Below are positions 10,991-23,600 of a DNA stretch of 64,000 nt, piece after piece. Within the stretch, counting starts at the first letter, position 1, and the number at the start of each line of letters is the position of its first letter. The notes below the pieces were generated by a model, which had not been told where the DNA came from, made no database searches, and saw nothing but the letters and a program-made list of their open reading frames with translations. The DNA comes from Phascolomyces articulosus (taxonomy: Eukaryota > Mucoromycota > Mucoromycetes > Mucorales > Lichtheimiaceae), in assembly GCA_025677815.1 (NCBI GenBank), contig JAIXMP010000002.1, positions 1,550,001 through 1,614,000 of the forward strand. The letters are read 5' to 3'. Position numbers and translations under genes: made by a program.

Positions 10991-11673
10991 TTAATAACGA
11001 CGAGGGAAACGGTAAGCGCTACGATCTAAACTATCATCAACGAGAGCTGTATTACCCAGTGTATCTTCAATCTTGGAACCTACGGGTTCAAATCGTTCAG
11101 CATCAGCTTCACGCATGGCATCGAGATCACGGCGTGTAGCATCCATGGCACTCTTGTTAATATTGAAACCAATACTATTACGTCGATGTTCAGCTTTGAT
11201 TTCATCAGCAACACTTTGTGATTTATCTTTTAAAGTGGAGGCATCTGTACTACTAGTACTAGATGAAGAAGAAGTTCGACGTGTATCACTACCATAATTA
11301 TCCTCATTCATGGTAGATGAACTTTGGACACGATCTTGGGCGTTTTGCATTTGTCGTTGACCTTCATCAAAAGCATTATGTAACGCCTTTATAATATATA
11401 CGTAATTTTATTATTTATTAGTTATTCGACATGTTTATTGCAAATAATTATATATAAAATAAAGCAAAAGCTTACATTATCTACCGTATCGAATAAACCA
11501 TGCATTGAATGGAATAGGTTTCGATGACGGGACTCATATTCAGCTTGAAGTTCTATTTGAAAATATATATTTTACCCCACCCATCCCATCATTGTTAAGA
11601 AGTAAAAACCTAAACTTTACTTTTTATAGTCTAGTGGGGAATAAAAGAGTTTACCTTTGTCAGTTGTATCCAT
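10991..11673 (-). CDS. Hypothetical small hydrophilic protein
   Basis: Three exons on the minus strand: 11673-11655 (MDTTDK), 11552-11476, and 11386-10991, all GT-AG with compatible phases; 163 residues. The N-terminal third is helical and amphipathic ('AEYESRHRNLFHSMHGLFDT' then 'VDNALHNAFDEGQRQMQNAQ'). The middle is a Ser/Thr linker with RR-T-S sites. The C-terminal third is charged and helical ('KSAMDATRRDLDAMREADAE') and ends in 'YRFPRRY'. There is no membrane segment or signal peptide. Splicing and even codon quality support a real gene, but I do not recognise the family. Confidence 0.65.
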
Positions 11674-12398
11674 TTTTATTATTATAAAAGAATAAACAAA
11701 AACAATTAATCTTAATTCATATGATGAGGGCTTTTATATATCAATATCGATTTTATGTGGTAGAATAGCCATGTAAAAAAAAAAATTTCATCTGCATAAT
11801 GCATTATTATCACAAGTTATCCATCCATATAATTGGAAGAGAGAGGAAACAAAAAAATTCTATTAACAGCCAACAAGTTTCACAGCCACTATTATTTCAT
11901 TTGAAATCACAAAAGTATCTTCCACTCTTAAAAATCGCCATTTGCCAAGAAACAGCAGTGTCTTTTGTCGTCAATGGAAATACGGATAAGTTATAATAGT
12001 AATAAAAAAAAAGACGGCTAAATTTGAAAAATCCGCAAAAAGTAAAATAAAAGATATTATTAGAACAAAAAAAAGATTATATAAAAAAAAGAGGGAACAA
12101 ATAGAACTAATATAACTCGATACAATCTAAAAAAAAAAACGTTGGGAAAAAATTTACAAATAAAGAAAAAGGGAAAATAGGCATTTTTCTGCCTTGGGAT
12201 GAATGGATTGGTTGTGTATATAGAAAGTATGTATGTATGTGTGTGTTTTGTTGGGGTTGAAACGAGTAGGTATTATTATTATTAAGAATGCGGTGTTGTT
12301 GTTGTTGTTGTTGTAAAATATAATTGTGTGATTGGTAATGTATGTGAATAATCGTGTCTGTATATTGTTTGTAGGTTTAAAAAACATTAAACGATTTT
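11674..12398. other. Intergenic region with simple repeats
   Basis: Poly-A tracts, a short ATTATT run near 12271 and a GTT microsatellite near 12294-12313. The region lies between the 5' end of one minus-strand gene and the 3' end of the next. The open frame on the minus strand here is produced by the simple repeats and is not taken as a gene. Confidence 0.45.
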
Positions 12399-13031
12399 TT
12401 AGGATGATGATTGGCCAGAAGAAAGATCAGTTATAAGGGAGGGAACATCGTCTTCATTGGTTGTATCAACTGAAGATGAACGAGGAAATACGGTTGCTGA
12501 CGGTGTATATAAAGTAGAAAGTGCTTTATGGTGATTGTCTTTACCATAGGTGGTAAGACACTTAGGACTTGGTAATCGAAATATCATAGCTTCTTCATCT
12601 AATTCAATCCAATGATCTCGTTTACTATCCAATTTAGGTGAAGGAGGTAAAAATACACCAGAATCATTGACTGTGGATAATTTGTAAACTTCAGTTTTCG
12701 CAGCTTCTCGTAATGCAGGTGATTGATGAGGGTCGGGTTTGGTGGACTTGAAAGGAGATGTTGGCATGGAAATAAAAGATGCTTTTTTGGTATGTTGTTG
12801 TTGTTGTTGTTGTTGTTGAGGATGTTCTTCTTTTACAGGATTCTCATCCATTGATGATGGCTTTTGTCGTTGTTCTTCTTGTTCATGACTGGATGATGAA
12901 ACTTTATTTGTATTTCTTTGCCAAAACTTGCCAGGTTTCAAAAAAGATTTATAATACCCTCCTCCTCGAGCAGTGGTAGTTGGTACTGGTTGTTCAATGG
13001 CTGTAGTAGTAATGGTAGTAGTAGCTGACAT
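12399..13031 (-). CDS. Hypothetical low-complexity protein
   Basis: Single-exon gene, 210 residues, starting MSATTTITTT. Residues 20-40 hold a basic aromatic segment, 'YYKSFLKPGKFWQRNTNK'. A Gln run of 8 sits at about residue 73. The C-terminal half has conserved-looking pieces, 'KLSTVNDSGVFLPPSPKLDS' and 'HWIELDEEAMIFRLPSPKC', with repeated 'LPSPK'-type proline sites that may be phosphorylated. No domain recognised. The open frame and biased codon use support expression; function unknown. It is probably a regulator-type disordered protein. Confidence 0.6.
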   Translation of the reverse strand: MSATTTITTTAIEQPVPTTTARGGGYYKSFLKPGKFWQRNTNKVSSSSHEQEEQRQKPSSMDENPVKEEHPQQQQQQQQHTKKASFISMPTSPFKSTKPDPHQSPALREAAKTEVYKLSTVNDSGVFLPPSPKLDSKRDHWIELDEEAMIFRLPSPKCLTTYGKDNHHKALSTLYTPSATVFPRSSSVDTTNEDDVPSLITDLSSGQSSS

Positions 13032-16000
13032 GAGCGTATGTTATGTATAAAAGAGAAATCAAGAAAAGGGGAAAGAATAAGAAAAAAAAAGAGAGGGAAA
13101 GGAAAAAGAGAGAAATGATTAAATAGCTTTTCTATGAAAATGAAACTTAACCCATAATAAAATGACGTCGGTTATAGAATAACTTTTAGTTACTTTGGTT
13201 ATAACTATTTCCTAAACCATCCTCAGGGCCATTTTCAAGCCTCTTCATCATCGGACTTTATTCATATAAGAACAACCCATGTATAAGTCTTTATTGCTAT
13301 ATAACTTATTATTGTTTGAATCGAACAACTTGGATTGGTCAGGTGAGGTTCTTTTTTTTTTTTTTTGGCTCAGCAATCAATCTAACCGATTAAACGCTTT
13401 TTTTTTTATTAATGGAATAACCTAAACCCTCCCTTTTAATAAGCATAATACCCTTTTGTTTTCTCCCTCCTTTTTTTTTTTTTTTTTTTTTTTACAAGGG
13501 AGAAGACTTGATATTATTATATGTTCAAATCAATATGCATGCCGCGCCATCATCATCCACCAATTGTATTCCAATTTATAATGTTTATATTAGAAAATGT
13601 ATATAATAGTCGTACTCACTTTTCATCATGCTAAGCATGCCAAGAAAAAATGCTGTTATTTGCAGATTGAGTGGTTTGGGTTTCCTTATAAGGCTGACTT
13701 ACCATCCCAGCAAGTAAATTCTTTGTCCTTCTGTTAATTCATGGATATTTATATGTCATCAGTAGAATGGTTATTATAATAAAATAAGCGAGTGTTTGTT
13801 GTAGTTATGTAACTAAGGGTGACTTACATATCCATAATTTCATTTGTATGCAAAGAAAAATTGTTGGTAGTACAGAAATAATGCAGCTTGTTGCATGTTG
13901 TTAATAATTGACGATCCCATTTTCTTCTCTTCCGCGTGTGATACCTCGACATAATCTTTTGTTTTGTCCCTACAACACTTGAGTTAGTGAAAAAAGAAAT
14001 TGTTATATAATTATTCTCATCTAAACATTTTGTATATTAATTATATATGACCAATATTCATTACTACATCGATTCATATTTTATCTTGACTCAAAAAAAA
14101 GTTATTTTTGGTTTGTGTAATACATAATAGCCTGTTTTTATGAATAAACTAGGCAAATCGTGTGGGTGTGTAAAAGTTATAAAATTAGCTTCAGCATGGT
14201 AAATAATGATGCCATGCTTTCTTCATGAATTATGCCACAAATGTGAGTTGATTCATATTTAAGCTACGTACCATCTAAAAGATACAACTCAGCATTTTTG
14301 TATGTGCGATTACTATGGTGGTTACTTTATATTCTTGCCAAGGAAAGTAATTCAAATCATGTATACTTTTCTTTTTGCATAACAGTATTGAATAGTAATG
14401 ATCACCCAAAAAATAAAGTTACCTACATATAGGCGGTAATAATAATGCTAATAATATATTCATACAAATAACATTATAAGACCACTGTTGTTGTATTGCT
14501 CGTCAATAATGATTGTTTGCTATCTGTGATTTACTAACTGCGCCTCGTCGTATCTAATAGGATACCAGCCTTTGTTGTATTTTGTGCAGTTCCGTATATC
14601 CCGTTTCTATAAACGGTGTAAATTTGGAAAAGGCAATATGATGACATAATCCTATTATTATACATACACGATGATGATGATTAGATCGCATCAACATGAT
14701 AGATTTTTTTTTATGCTTCATGCTGGCGTATATTCTGTAGTTATGTTCATATTTTGGAACCAAGGTTGAATCATAGTAATAGTGAAAATAATTCTTACGT
14801 AGATAATATTTATGGCTCAACAATATGTTAAACATGAACAGCAGATGTTCCACTCTTAATAGCGCAAGGACTACTATATTTATGAAAAAAAATTATACGT
14901 ATATCATAGGAATTGAATAGTAGAAAATACTCTTCCAAAGACCTTTCAGGTATATTTTCTTTCGAGAGTAGTAGGTTGCTGTATATAAACTGAAATTACA
15001 TATTTTTTTTCGTGAAGCCCATCACTATGTACATGAGAATAAACTATAACTGATAATGGTAGTAATTCAATATTTCTTGTGTATATGTGACTCTTATATT
15101 ATCAGTATTTAGTTATTGGACTATCACGTAGTATTATGATTAGTCACGACTATCTTCGTCATCCAGCAATGTCAACATGTCATTGATAATGCACATATCA
15201 TTTCCTTCCTCCTATCATAATTCATCATTCTTCTATCGTTACATCCCATATTTCTTGATTATGTAGTCAAGAGGAAGAAAGAAAGGCAAGATGAATTTAA
15301 TTCCATTCCTTCCCAGATCCTTATTTAAAATGAAGAAAGTGGTGAAGGATCAGGCAAGCAAAATTAAAATACTAAAAATGGATGATTTAGTGTAACCAAT
15401 GAAGGAGAGAGTGCTATTTATTAGTTATACAAAAACATGACCTTCATGGTCTTCCTACAATTCTTGCCTTTCCACTGGAAGCTTTTTTTTTTACACTATC
15501 CTCGGATGAAATAGAGTGTAAAACAACTTGTTGATGAAAGAGTCGTATTTTTCTCTTTTTGTATGATTTTAACGGTAAAACGTTTGTTTTTGGATTATTA
15601 TTTTCATAACAAGAAATATATTATTATTCTTACTATTGCTACTACTACTGCTACTACTACTATAACTATTACTTGCTGTAATACCTTGCTGTCAAAATCA
15701 TTTCCTTTTTTTAAGGAAAATAATTTTACTGGAATAATTTATCTGATGAACATCTGGTTGAATTTCTTATATAATAACTGGGTACACATGGTGTACACAT
15801 TACAGAAAAAAAAAGGATCCAGGTGGCAGTGAGTGAGAGAGAAGCAGAGAGACCAGGGTAAAAGAGTGGGGTTACCTATTATCACTAACCAAAAAAAAGT
15901 TGTACGACTATTTGATTATGCCATAATCAAATGGTGTAACCTGAATCCGAATCAAGAAATTTCAAAGTTGGATTTCCCACAGGTTGCCATCATCATCATC

Positions 16001-16530
16001 ATCATCAGTTTAATCATTGCTGCATTACATCCCAGGGTTTCAATTTGATAACCAAATATCCCATTTTTATCCACTATTATTATCACTCATACGATGATAT
16101 ATTAACCTTATATATCATGAGTTTAAAACCTTTTTTTGGCCAGTTCCCCCTTTTGTGTACACCAACAACCGCGGTATCCCAACCAATAAAGCCCTTTTAT
16201 ATTCCATTCTTCCCTTGAACGTACTAACTAAACAACCAAATTTATTAGAAGATCATTATAGTCAGAAGATGAAATTCTCCTTTTTGTACAATCGAAGAAC
16301 AAGAAATAAACAACTACAAAAAAAAGTACACACACGCGTCTTATGTAATCTTTTTGTGTTCCAAATGGTATTTCAATATTTTATATAAAACCCTATTGAT
16401 TTTCTTTCATTTTTTTTAACATTCTTCATTTATATATATATAATTCTAATACATTATTCTCTATCATTCTATTATTTTTCATATAAACTCATAATAATAG
16501 TAATAATCTACAAATAACGACAATAACAAC
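13032..16530. other. Long gene-free stretch upstream of the sugar transporter
   Basis: About 3.5 kb with no supported gene. It includes poly-T runs (13350-13500), a small perfect palindrome around 13628-13640 (CATGCT-A-AGCATG) and scattered short frames of no known family. The last ~150 bases before 16531 are T/A-rich with TATATATATA at about 16431 and look like the transporter promoter. No tRNA A-box/B-box pair was found. Confidence 0.4.
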
Positions 16531-18645
16531 ATGGTTTCAAAATCGTGGCTAACAAAAGTCACCACCAATGTTTATGTATGTGTTCAAAAGAAATGATTGA
16601 TCTATCGTCTAGATAGATACATTATGCATGAACTGACAATTGATTATTATTGTTACGAATAGGCAATTGGTTCTTTTGCAGCTTTAGCTGGTATTATGTT
16701 TGGTTTTGATATTGGTAGTAATTCTGGTGTTATTCTTACATGGCAGTAAGTACTTATACAACGTGTGTTAATTATATAAGTAGTAATAATAAATCCATTG
16801 ATCCATAATATATACTAACTACAATAATGACGTCAATAGATATCGTGAATACTTTAACAACCCTAGTGACTTACTACAAGGTGGAATTAATGGTGCTTTG
16901 AGTGCTGGTTGTTTTGTTGGTGCATTGTTTGCTGGTTTTCCAGCAGATAGATATTCTCGTAAATATACTTTGATGGGTGCTTCTGTATTATTTGTTATTG
17001 GTTCTGTTTTTCAAGCTGCTTCGAATGGTGTTCCTCTTCTTTGTGTTGGTCGTGTACTTAATGGTATGCCATATTTTTTTTTCCAAACTATACACATGAC
17101 AATGATTGAACACATCATAATAATAATGTACTCTCTCTCTCACACACACACATATATATTTATATATTGTAACTCCTCTTTATGGTTAACTTTGTATTCA
17201 TTAAAATAAAAGGTTTATCTGTCGGCGTTACCTCCATGGTGGTACCACTTTACCAGTCTGAAATTGCACCCAAAGAAATTCGTGGTCGTATCGTTGCTGT
17301 ACAGCAATGGAGTATTACTTGGGGTATCATGCTTTCGTAAGTATCGACATACTCAATAATCTAACAATACTCTTTAATAACAAAAAACCCTTCCGATATA
17401 GAATGCTATCTAACACTCTGTTTTATTGATTTATAAATTAGATTTTGGATTCAATATGGTGCACAATATTCCAGCGGCGATAGTTACACCGCAGCATTCC
17501 GAATTCCTTGGGCCATCCAAGCTGTACCTGCTATTCTCTTACTTGCTGGTATGTGGGCATTCCCATTCAGTCCTCGATGGCTTGCTGATCAAGGTCGTAT
17601 GGAGGAAGCCATCAAAGTATTAGCTGATATCCATGGTGGAGGTGATATTAATCACGAACGTGTCCAAATGGAAATTCAAGAAATTGAAGCTGTTATCAAA
17701 TTTGATCGCGAGCAGGCCTCACATCGTTATGCTGACATCTTGAAACCTCAATATGCATACCGTGCCTCCCTTGGTATTTGTTTACAAATCTGGCAACAAT
17801 TGACAGGCATGAACATTATCATGTTTTATGTTGTTTTACTCTTTGAACAAGCTGGTATTGGTAGTGATCAAGAAGCAACATTGGTCTCTGCTGGTGTAAA
17901 TTATGTGGTCAATGTCGTCATGACAGTACCTGCTATCTTGTGGGTCGACAAATGGGGTCGTCGTAATACCATGATCTTTGGTGCTTTGGCCATGAGTTTG
18001 TTCCTTTGGGTCGTCGGTGGTCTTATGAGCCAAGGTCGTTGGTACCAAGAAGAAGGATCGGATCGATGGATGTTGGAAATCGGAAGTACTGCCAGAGCCA
18101 ATGGTATGGTCGCTTGCGTCTATCTCTTTGTGGCTTCTTTTGCCACAACTTGGGGTCCTTTGGGTTGGATTTATCCTGCTGAAATCTTCCCTCTTCGTAT
18201 TCGTGCTATTGCTGTCTCCTTGTCTACTTCAGCCAACTGGCTTTTCAATTGGGTACTTAACTTTGTTGTGCCTATGTTGATGCAACGTATTCGATTCGGT
18301 TTGTACATGCTTTTCGCTGGTTTCAACTTTTTGATGGCTTGTCACGTTTTTCTTGCTTATCCTGAAACCAAGGGATTCACTGTAAGTTACATATATTTTA
18401 TTAACTGATAGACTCTATTCTATTTATTTATAGAGAATCATATCTAATTCATGTACCCTTCCTCTATCTTTTTAATTTTTAATGATATATAATAGCTTGA
18501 AGAAATGGACATTGTCTTTGAACAAAACCCACGTAAGAAGCTTGATCGTGCATTTGTTGAAGCAGAAATGGCTCGTCGTTCAGGAATTAATGATCATCGT
18601 CCACCAGATGCTGATTCCACTGAAAAGACAGAAAATATCGTTTAA
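16531..18645 (+). CDS. MFS sugar porter (hexose/pentose transporter)
   Basis: Six exons: 16531-16575, 16663-16745, 16840-17063, 17213-17336, 17442-18381, 18496-18645; 521 residues, typical of the sugar porter family. Family marks are present: 'FGFDIGSNSG' in helix 1, 'DRYSRKYT' in the loop after helix 2, 'PLYQSEIAPKEIRGR' after helix 4, 'SPRWLADQGR' before the central loop, 'QIWQQLTGMN' in helix 7, 'DKWGRRNT', and 'YPETKGFTLEEMD' at the end of helix 12. Twelve membrane helices are expected, plasma membrane, proton symport or facilitated diffusion of glucose or xylose. The helix 1 motif has Ser in place of the common Tyr-Asp-x-Gly pattern's neighbours, so I do not name the sugar. Stands alone; no sugar-catabolic neighbour. 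Confidence 0.92.
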
Positions 18646-19237
18646 AATAAATCATGATGGTTTATAAACTGAAAAACTTTCTTTCCTTCTCCCAACCCTT
18701 TTTTTTAACATTTGCATTATATGTAATTATTCTCTTTTTTTTCTTAATTATTTATTATTATTATTAGTATTAGTATTATTATTTAAAAGATTTTATATGG
18801 TGAATTAGTGGTAGTACGTAGTAGTAGTAATATGCTATAGTAGAACATTACCCTTTCATTTTCCTCTCTCCAACTTATTCGGGTCTTTCCCTTTTCTTTA
18901 TCAATTTCTCTGGAAGATCTATTATTCATTTTATATTATCTTATTATATATCATAATTTTAAAAATAAAGTCCTTTACATTTATTTAAACTCTCAAAAGA
19001 TTTTTTGATTATTTAAAAAAACTAGATAAGAACCAATGAGCCAGTGTTTGCTTTTTTTCTTGGTCAATCGTGCATGATCCCTGAAGTTGTTCCATTTGCT
19101 TTATGAATTCGGTAAAAATATTTTACCTACCCAATGAAAATAAGGAATGGAGTTTTGGCTTTAAGCAATGCCGAGTTCTTGGCGGCAAGTTGGTCCTTTC
19201 TTTTGTGGTCGACTTTTTTTTTCCCAGTATTAATACA
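18646..19237. other. Intergenic region
   Basis: AT-rich spacer with ATT-type simple repeats near 18750-18785. It contains the 3' flank of the transporter and the promoter of VPS2. No gene recognised. Confidence 0.4.
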
Positions 19238-20269
19238 ATGGTAAATCTATCTTTTATTCCCATGTTTTTTTTAATCCAATAACCATAACAAGTGTTTGCT
19301 TTATATTTTCCCTTATTTTATATATATGAATAATGAATTCTTTTTCTTCCAAAACCACAGGATTTCTTATTTGGAAAGAAAAAGACACCTGCCGAGATGC
19401 TGCGTCAGCATCAACGTACTATCACAAAAGCCCAAAGAGAACTTGACCGTGAACGAGAACGTTTAGAAAGGCAAGAAAAGAAGCTCATTGCTGATATTAA
19501 GAAATCAGCAAAAGCAAATCAAATGGTATGTCCATGGGGAAGTAGATTCTCTCATGAGAATTTTCAAACTAACAAATACGAAATATCCGTCATGTATCAT
19601 AGAGTGCTTGTAAAGTCATGGCCAAAGATCTGGTGAGAACAAGACGATATATTGTCAAGTTTAATGGTATGAAAACACAACTTCAAGCTGTTGGTTTACG
19701 TATTCAGGTATATAGAATCCTATCTTTTTATATATTTTCATCATCACTAGTCGTTCGATATTCACCGGGAAAACGCGTTATTCGCAATAACATAGACACT
19801 ACGATCAAATCAACAAATGGCAGAAGCAATGCGTGGTGCTACCAAGGCTATGTCTTCCATGAATCGACAAATGAACTTACCCAAGATTCAACAAATTATG
19901 ATGGAATTTGAAAAGGAGAGTGAGATTATGGATATGAAGGAAGAAATGATGGGTGATGCTATCGATGATGTAGTGGAAGAAGAAGATGATGAAGTGGAAA
20001 GTGAAGAAATCGTCAACAAGGTCTTGGATGAAATTGGTATCAGCTTGAATCATGAAGTATGTTTTTGTAGTGTTTTTTTTTTCTTTTATTTGAAAACAAA
20101 TCAAAATCATTAAACAAAAATGGAACCTATTTTATAGCTTGCCGAGGCACCTACTGGTATCAAACAGCCCGCACAACCTGTTACAAGTGAACGTGTCCCA
20201 CAAGCAGAAGGATTATCAGCGGATGATGCTGCTTTACAAGCTCGATTGGATAATCTAAGACGCGAATAG
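19238..20269 (+). CDS. VPS2: ESCRT-III subunit VPS2/CHMP2
   Basis: Five exons: 19238-19240 (ATG only), 19361-19525, 19603-19707, 19796-20056, 20138-20269; 221 residues, matching CHMP2A at about 222. The first coding exon is just the start codon followed by GTAAAT. The Snf7-like core reads 'DFLFGKKKTPAEMLRQHQRT', then 'IVKFNGMKTQLQAVGLRIQ' and 'MNRQMNLPKIQQIMMEFEKE'. An acidic linker ('EEEDDEVESEE') leads to the C-terminal MIM1 helix 'DDAALQARLDNLRRE', which binds the MIT domain of the ATPase Vps4. It acts at endosomes in membrane scission and multivesicular body formation. An intron close to the start codon is also known in the yeast orthologue (DID4). Confidence 0.95.
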
Positions 20270-20689
20270 AGAACAAAGAAAAAAGAGCTTATTTGATACC
20301 CTTTATTTCTTTTCACACGCACACAAACATTCTGATCCCAAAATCCACTTTTTACCACGCTATAGGTGAAACAATAGGATCCAAATAGTATTTTTATTTT
20401 ACGGTTGGATTGTTATATTTTTATTATTACTATACTATTGAATGAGGAAGAGGTGGAAAACAACATTATAAACAAACTTTTATTAAAAAAGAGATGTTTA
20501 CTCCCATTGCTCTCTCCATAGGACTTCTTTTTTTATCCATCATTTCCCTCTTTTTCTCCCTTTGATCCACCCCTCAAAAACAATTGCTTAAAAAACAGAA
20601 TAAAAAACAACTTATACACAGGTTTATATATATTTCATGATTATACAAATATTTTGAGTTTTTTTTTTAAAAAAAAAATATATCGTTAT
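20270..20689. other. Convergent intergenic region
   Basis: 420 bases between the stop codons of VPS2 (+) and NEO1 (-). T-rich and A-rich tracts suit 3' end formation in both directions. Nothing else seen. Confidence 0.4.
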
Positions 20690-23600
20690 TTAGGTCAATT
20701 TTGTATAACTTGGTGGGGCATAACGTCGTTTGATGATCTTGGCAACATACAACGGAAGACTACTGACAGCTGTAATGACAACTACTTTCCAAACAAATCT
20801 TCCTGTCAAAATAAATGACATGTCTATATATATAACGAGATAAACATTTTGCTTTGTTAATCATGTATCGGGGAGAAGGTGAAGGATATATTTCTTTGTT
20901 TAGAAGTAATGACGTACCAAAATAAGTTGGAAGCAACCACATGGATCCAATATATATTAAAACGGTAACAACTTCTGATATCACCATCACGCGATGCCTA
21001 CATATGAAAAAAAGGTAGGTGTTAGATCCATCTCATTGAACCGTTTGTTCTTCCTCTCTCTTTTTTTCATAATATCATAAAACAAGTGCTTACCAAGTAT
21101 TGATTTCCAATGCCACCATTAAAAGTTCATTCAAAATCAAAGCCGTAAATGATATGGAAACAATATGAATGAATTCATCCTCGAATAAAATAATAGATAA
21201 GATCATAATAGCTCCACCTTGATATACACTAATCAGTAGCCATGTAAAGAAAGTTCGGAAGGATAAAGATCGACCCTAAAAAGAACAGAATGATCCTACA
21301 TCAGATTTTCTTATCCACTTTTCATTTATTACCAAAAAAGAAAAAAAATGTATATACCTTTGTCAATTCTTTGTATAATTCTGGGTATAAAAGAGCAATT
21401 TCTTCACTCACGTCTTGATCCAGTACTAAAGAGAAAACTGGAGCCATTGTATAGACAGTAGCATATCTAAGTAGGATGTGAAAATTTGATTTTAATTTTT
21501 TTTTTGTTGTAAGATCACGGTCATTCTTTGAAAAAGAAAAAAGAAGGATATATATATATTACCCTACTACCAACATGCCCTGATACAATGCAATAGGTGC
21601 AAAATAAAACAGAGCAGAGAAAACTGCTTGCATGACGGAGATAATCAAACCACGATGTATAACAAATTGAGACAGCTTTGCAGAACGTTTATAACTATTA
21701 CGACCGTGCCATACTAATAAGAAAAATAGAATAAACAGATCGTTTAAACACACTTTTTAGAGAAGGAGTGAATGGATAGAGTAACTTACACATTAGTTTG
21801 GTCAAATGGCTAAATTGAGTAACTGAAAAATCGGCGGCTAAAGATGCTTGTCTACCTTCTTTACCAACGATACCAACACCTTATCATCCAATAAAATTGT
21901 ATGATTAGTTAACTACGAACTTTCATTTCTTTTATATACAAAACAACAATAATCATCATTACCGTCAGCAATAACAAAAAAAAAATCATTCTAAACTTAC
22001 CAACATTAGCTGCTTGAATCATGCTTACATCGTTACCACCATCACCAATCGAGAGGACACGTTTTTGTGTATATTCCTTGATTAATCGTGTAATCTCAGC
22101 CTAAAACCCACAGCATTGGAGAATTTAATAAATCCACAGATTTTTTTATAATAATAAAAAAGAAGTTGAATTGTACTTTACCTTTTGGGTTGGGGAACAT
22201 CGACAGCACACAACAGCAGGTAATAATGTTGCCACATCAATAAATTCATCCTGGAAATGATCCAAACATAATTGGAGTGATTCACCATCAATGACTAAAC
22301 AGCAATCTACCTTGGATCTCAGATTATCCAATTCATTCAATACTTCAACAGGTACTTTGACTAAAAAAATAACATTAGAATCCTTATTTTTAGTTCGATC
22401 CTTTTTTTATGAAGAGATAAACAAACCATTTTGTCAAAAAGTATATATATTTCTTTGACCACTTACGTTTTGCAATTTGGTGAATATTTTGATTTCGAGA
22501 AACAAGTTTTGATGATACAGCGATACACGTAGCAGTTTCAATCTTGTCACCTATTGAATGAAGTAAATCATATGTGAATAAAATAAAAAAAAAAAGACAT
22601 CGACAATGCTTTTATTTATTTATTTGTTTTTACCTGTCAACATCCAAATACGTAAACCAGCATTACGTAATTGTTCCAATGTATTCTTGACACCATCTTG
22701 AAGTTTATCTTCAACACCTGTCAATCCAAGTAATTCTAATTCTGTTTCCAAAACTTCTTCAATCACACCTTGTTTTCGTGTATTACGATCATGAATGGAT
22801 AATTCAGCTTCATGGTATCTAAATTTTTGGGAGAAGAGAAATCATGTTTAGCTTTTCTTATATCTCTCAAATCCGCAATAGTACGAATCAACTTTTATAT
22901 ATGAATATGACTTACTTTGTTTTGAAATCTTCATACATCTCTTCGGATAATCTCTTTTTCGCGACTACCAAGGTACGTAAACCTTCTCTTGCCATATTAC
23001 CACATTCTTCATCAAGCCTATACACAAAGATATCTTTTTTTGTTAATATCAAACTGATCTTTTGGGAATATAAAGTATTTCGAATATACAAATTATTCAT
23101 TACCAATCATTATACTGTACAATGCCACTCATCACGACATCAGCACCTTTTTCATAAAATGTGACCTCTTGTGTCTGTCTATCACGAATAATAATACCCA
23201 TACGTTTTGTTTCACTCGTAAATGGGAAAATGTGCAAGATATCATATTCAAGTGTATCTCCAGAAGATTCAACACGCAATTGGATCTTGTTTACATCACG
23301 ACCAACCAAGGTTAAACCCATTTGTTCTGTCCATTTCACAATAGCGACTTCATCCGGACTGGATGCTTGATATGTAATATCTCCATCTTCACCAATGACA
23401 GGTGTTACCTATATAAAAGGTGATCAAGAAAAAAAACGTTTAACAGAATGTCCTTTTTTAATTATATTCTGAAAGGGTTAAAAATCCTCTTTTACATTAT
23501 GACATAATGCCAAAGCTTGAACAATTTCCTTGACACGAGAAGCGATATTACGTCGACCTTTTCCGGACATACCAACAACACCAGGTCCTGTTTGAATAAG

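Noticed and set aside
10250..12960. Possible shared basic-aromatic motif between two hypothetical proteins (KKMRHWWQRLTGK and LKPGKFWQRNTNK)
   Set aside because: Too short, and at opposite ends of the two proteins; chance similarity is likely.
13316..13324. tRNA B-box-like sequence (minus strand)
   Set aside because: GAATCGAAC fits the B-box consensus, but no A box or cloverleaf pairing lies at the right distance.
14554..14853. 99-codon minus-strand frame in the 3.5 kb spacer
   Set aside because: Random-looking composition, no family and no splice support.
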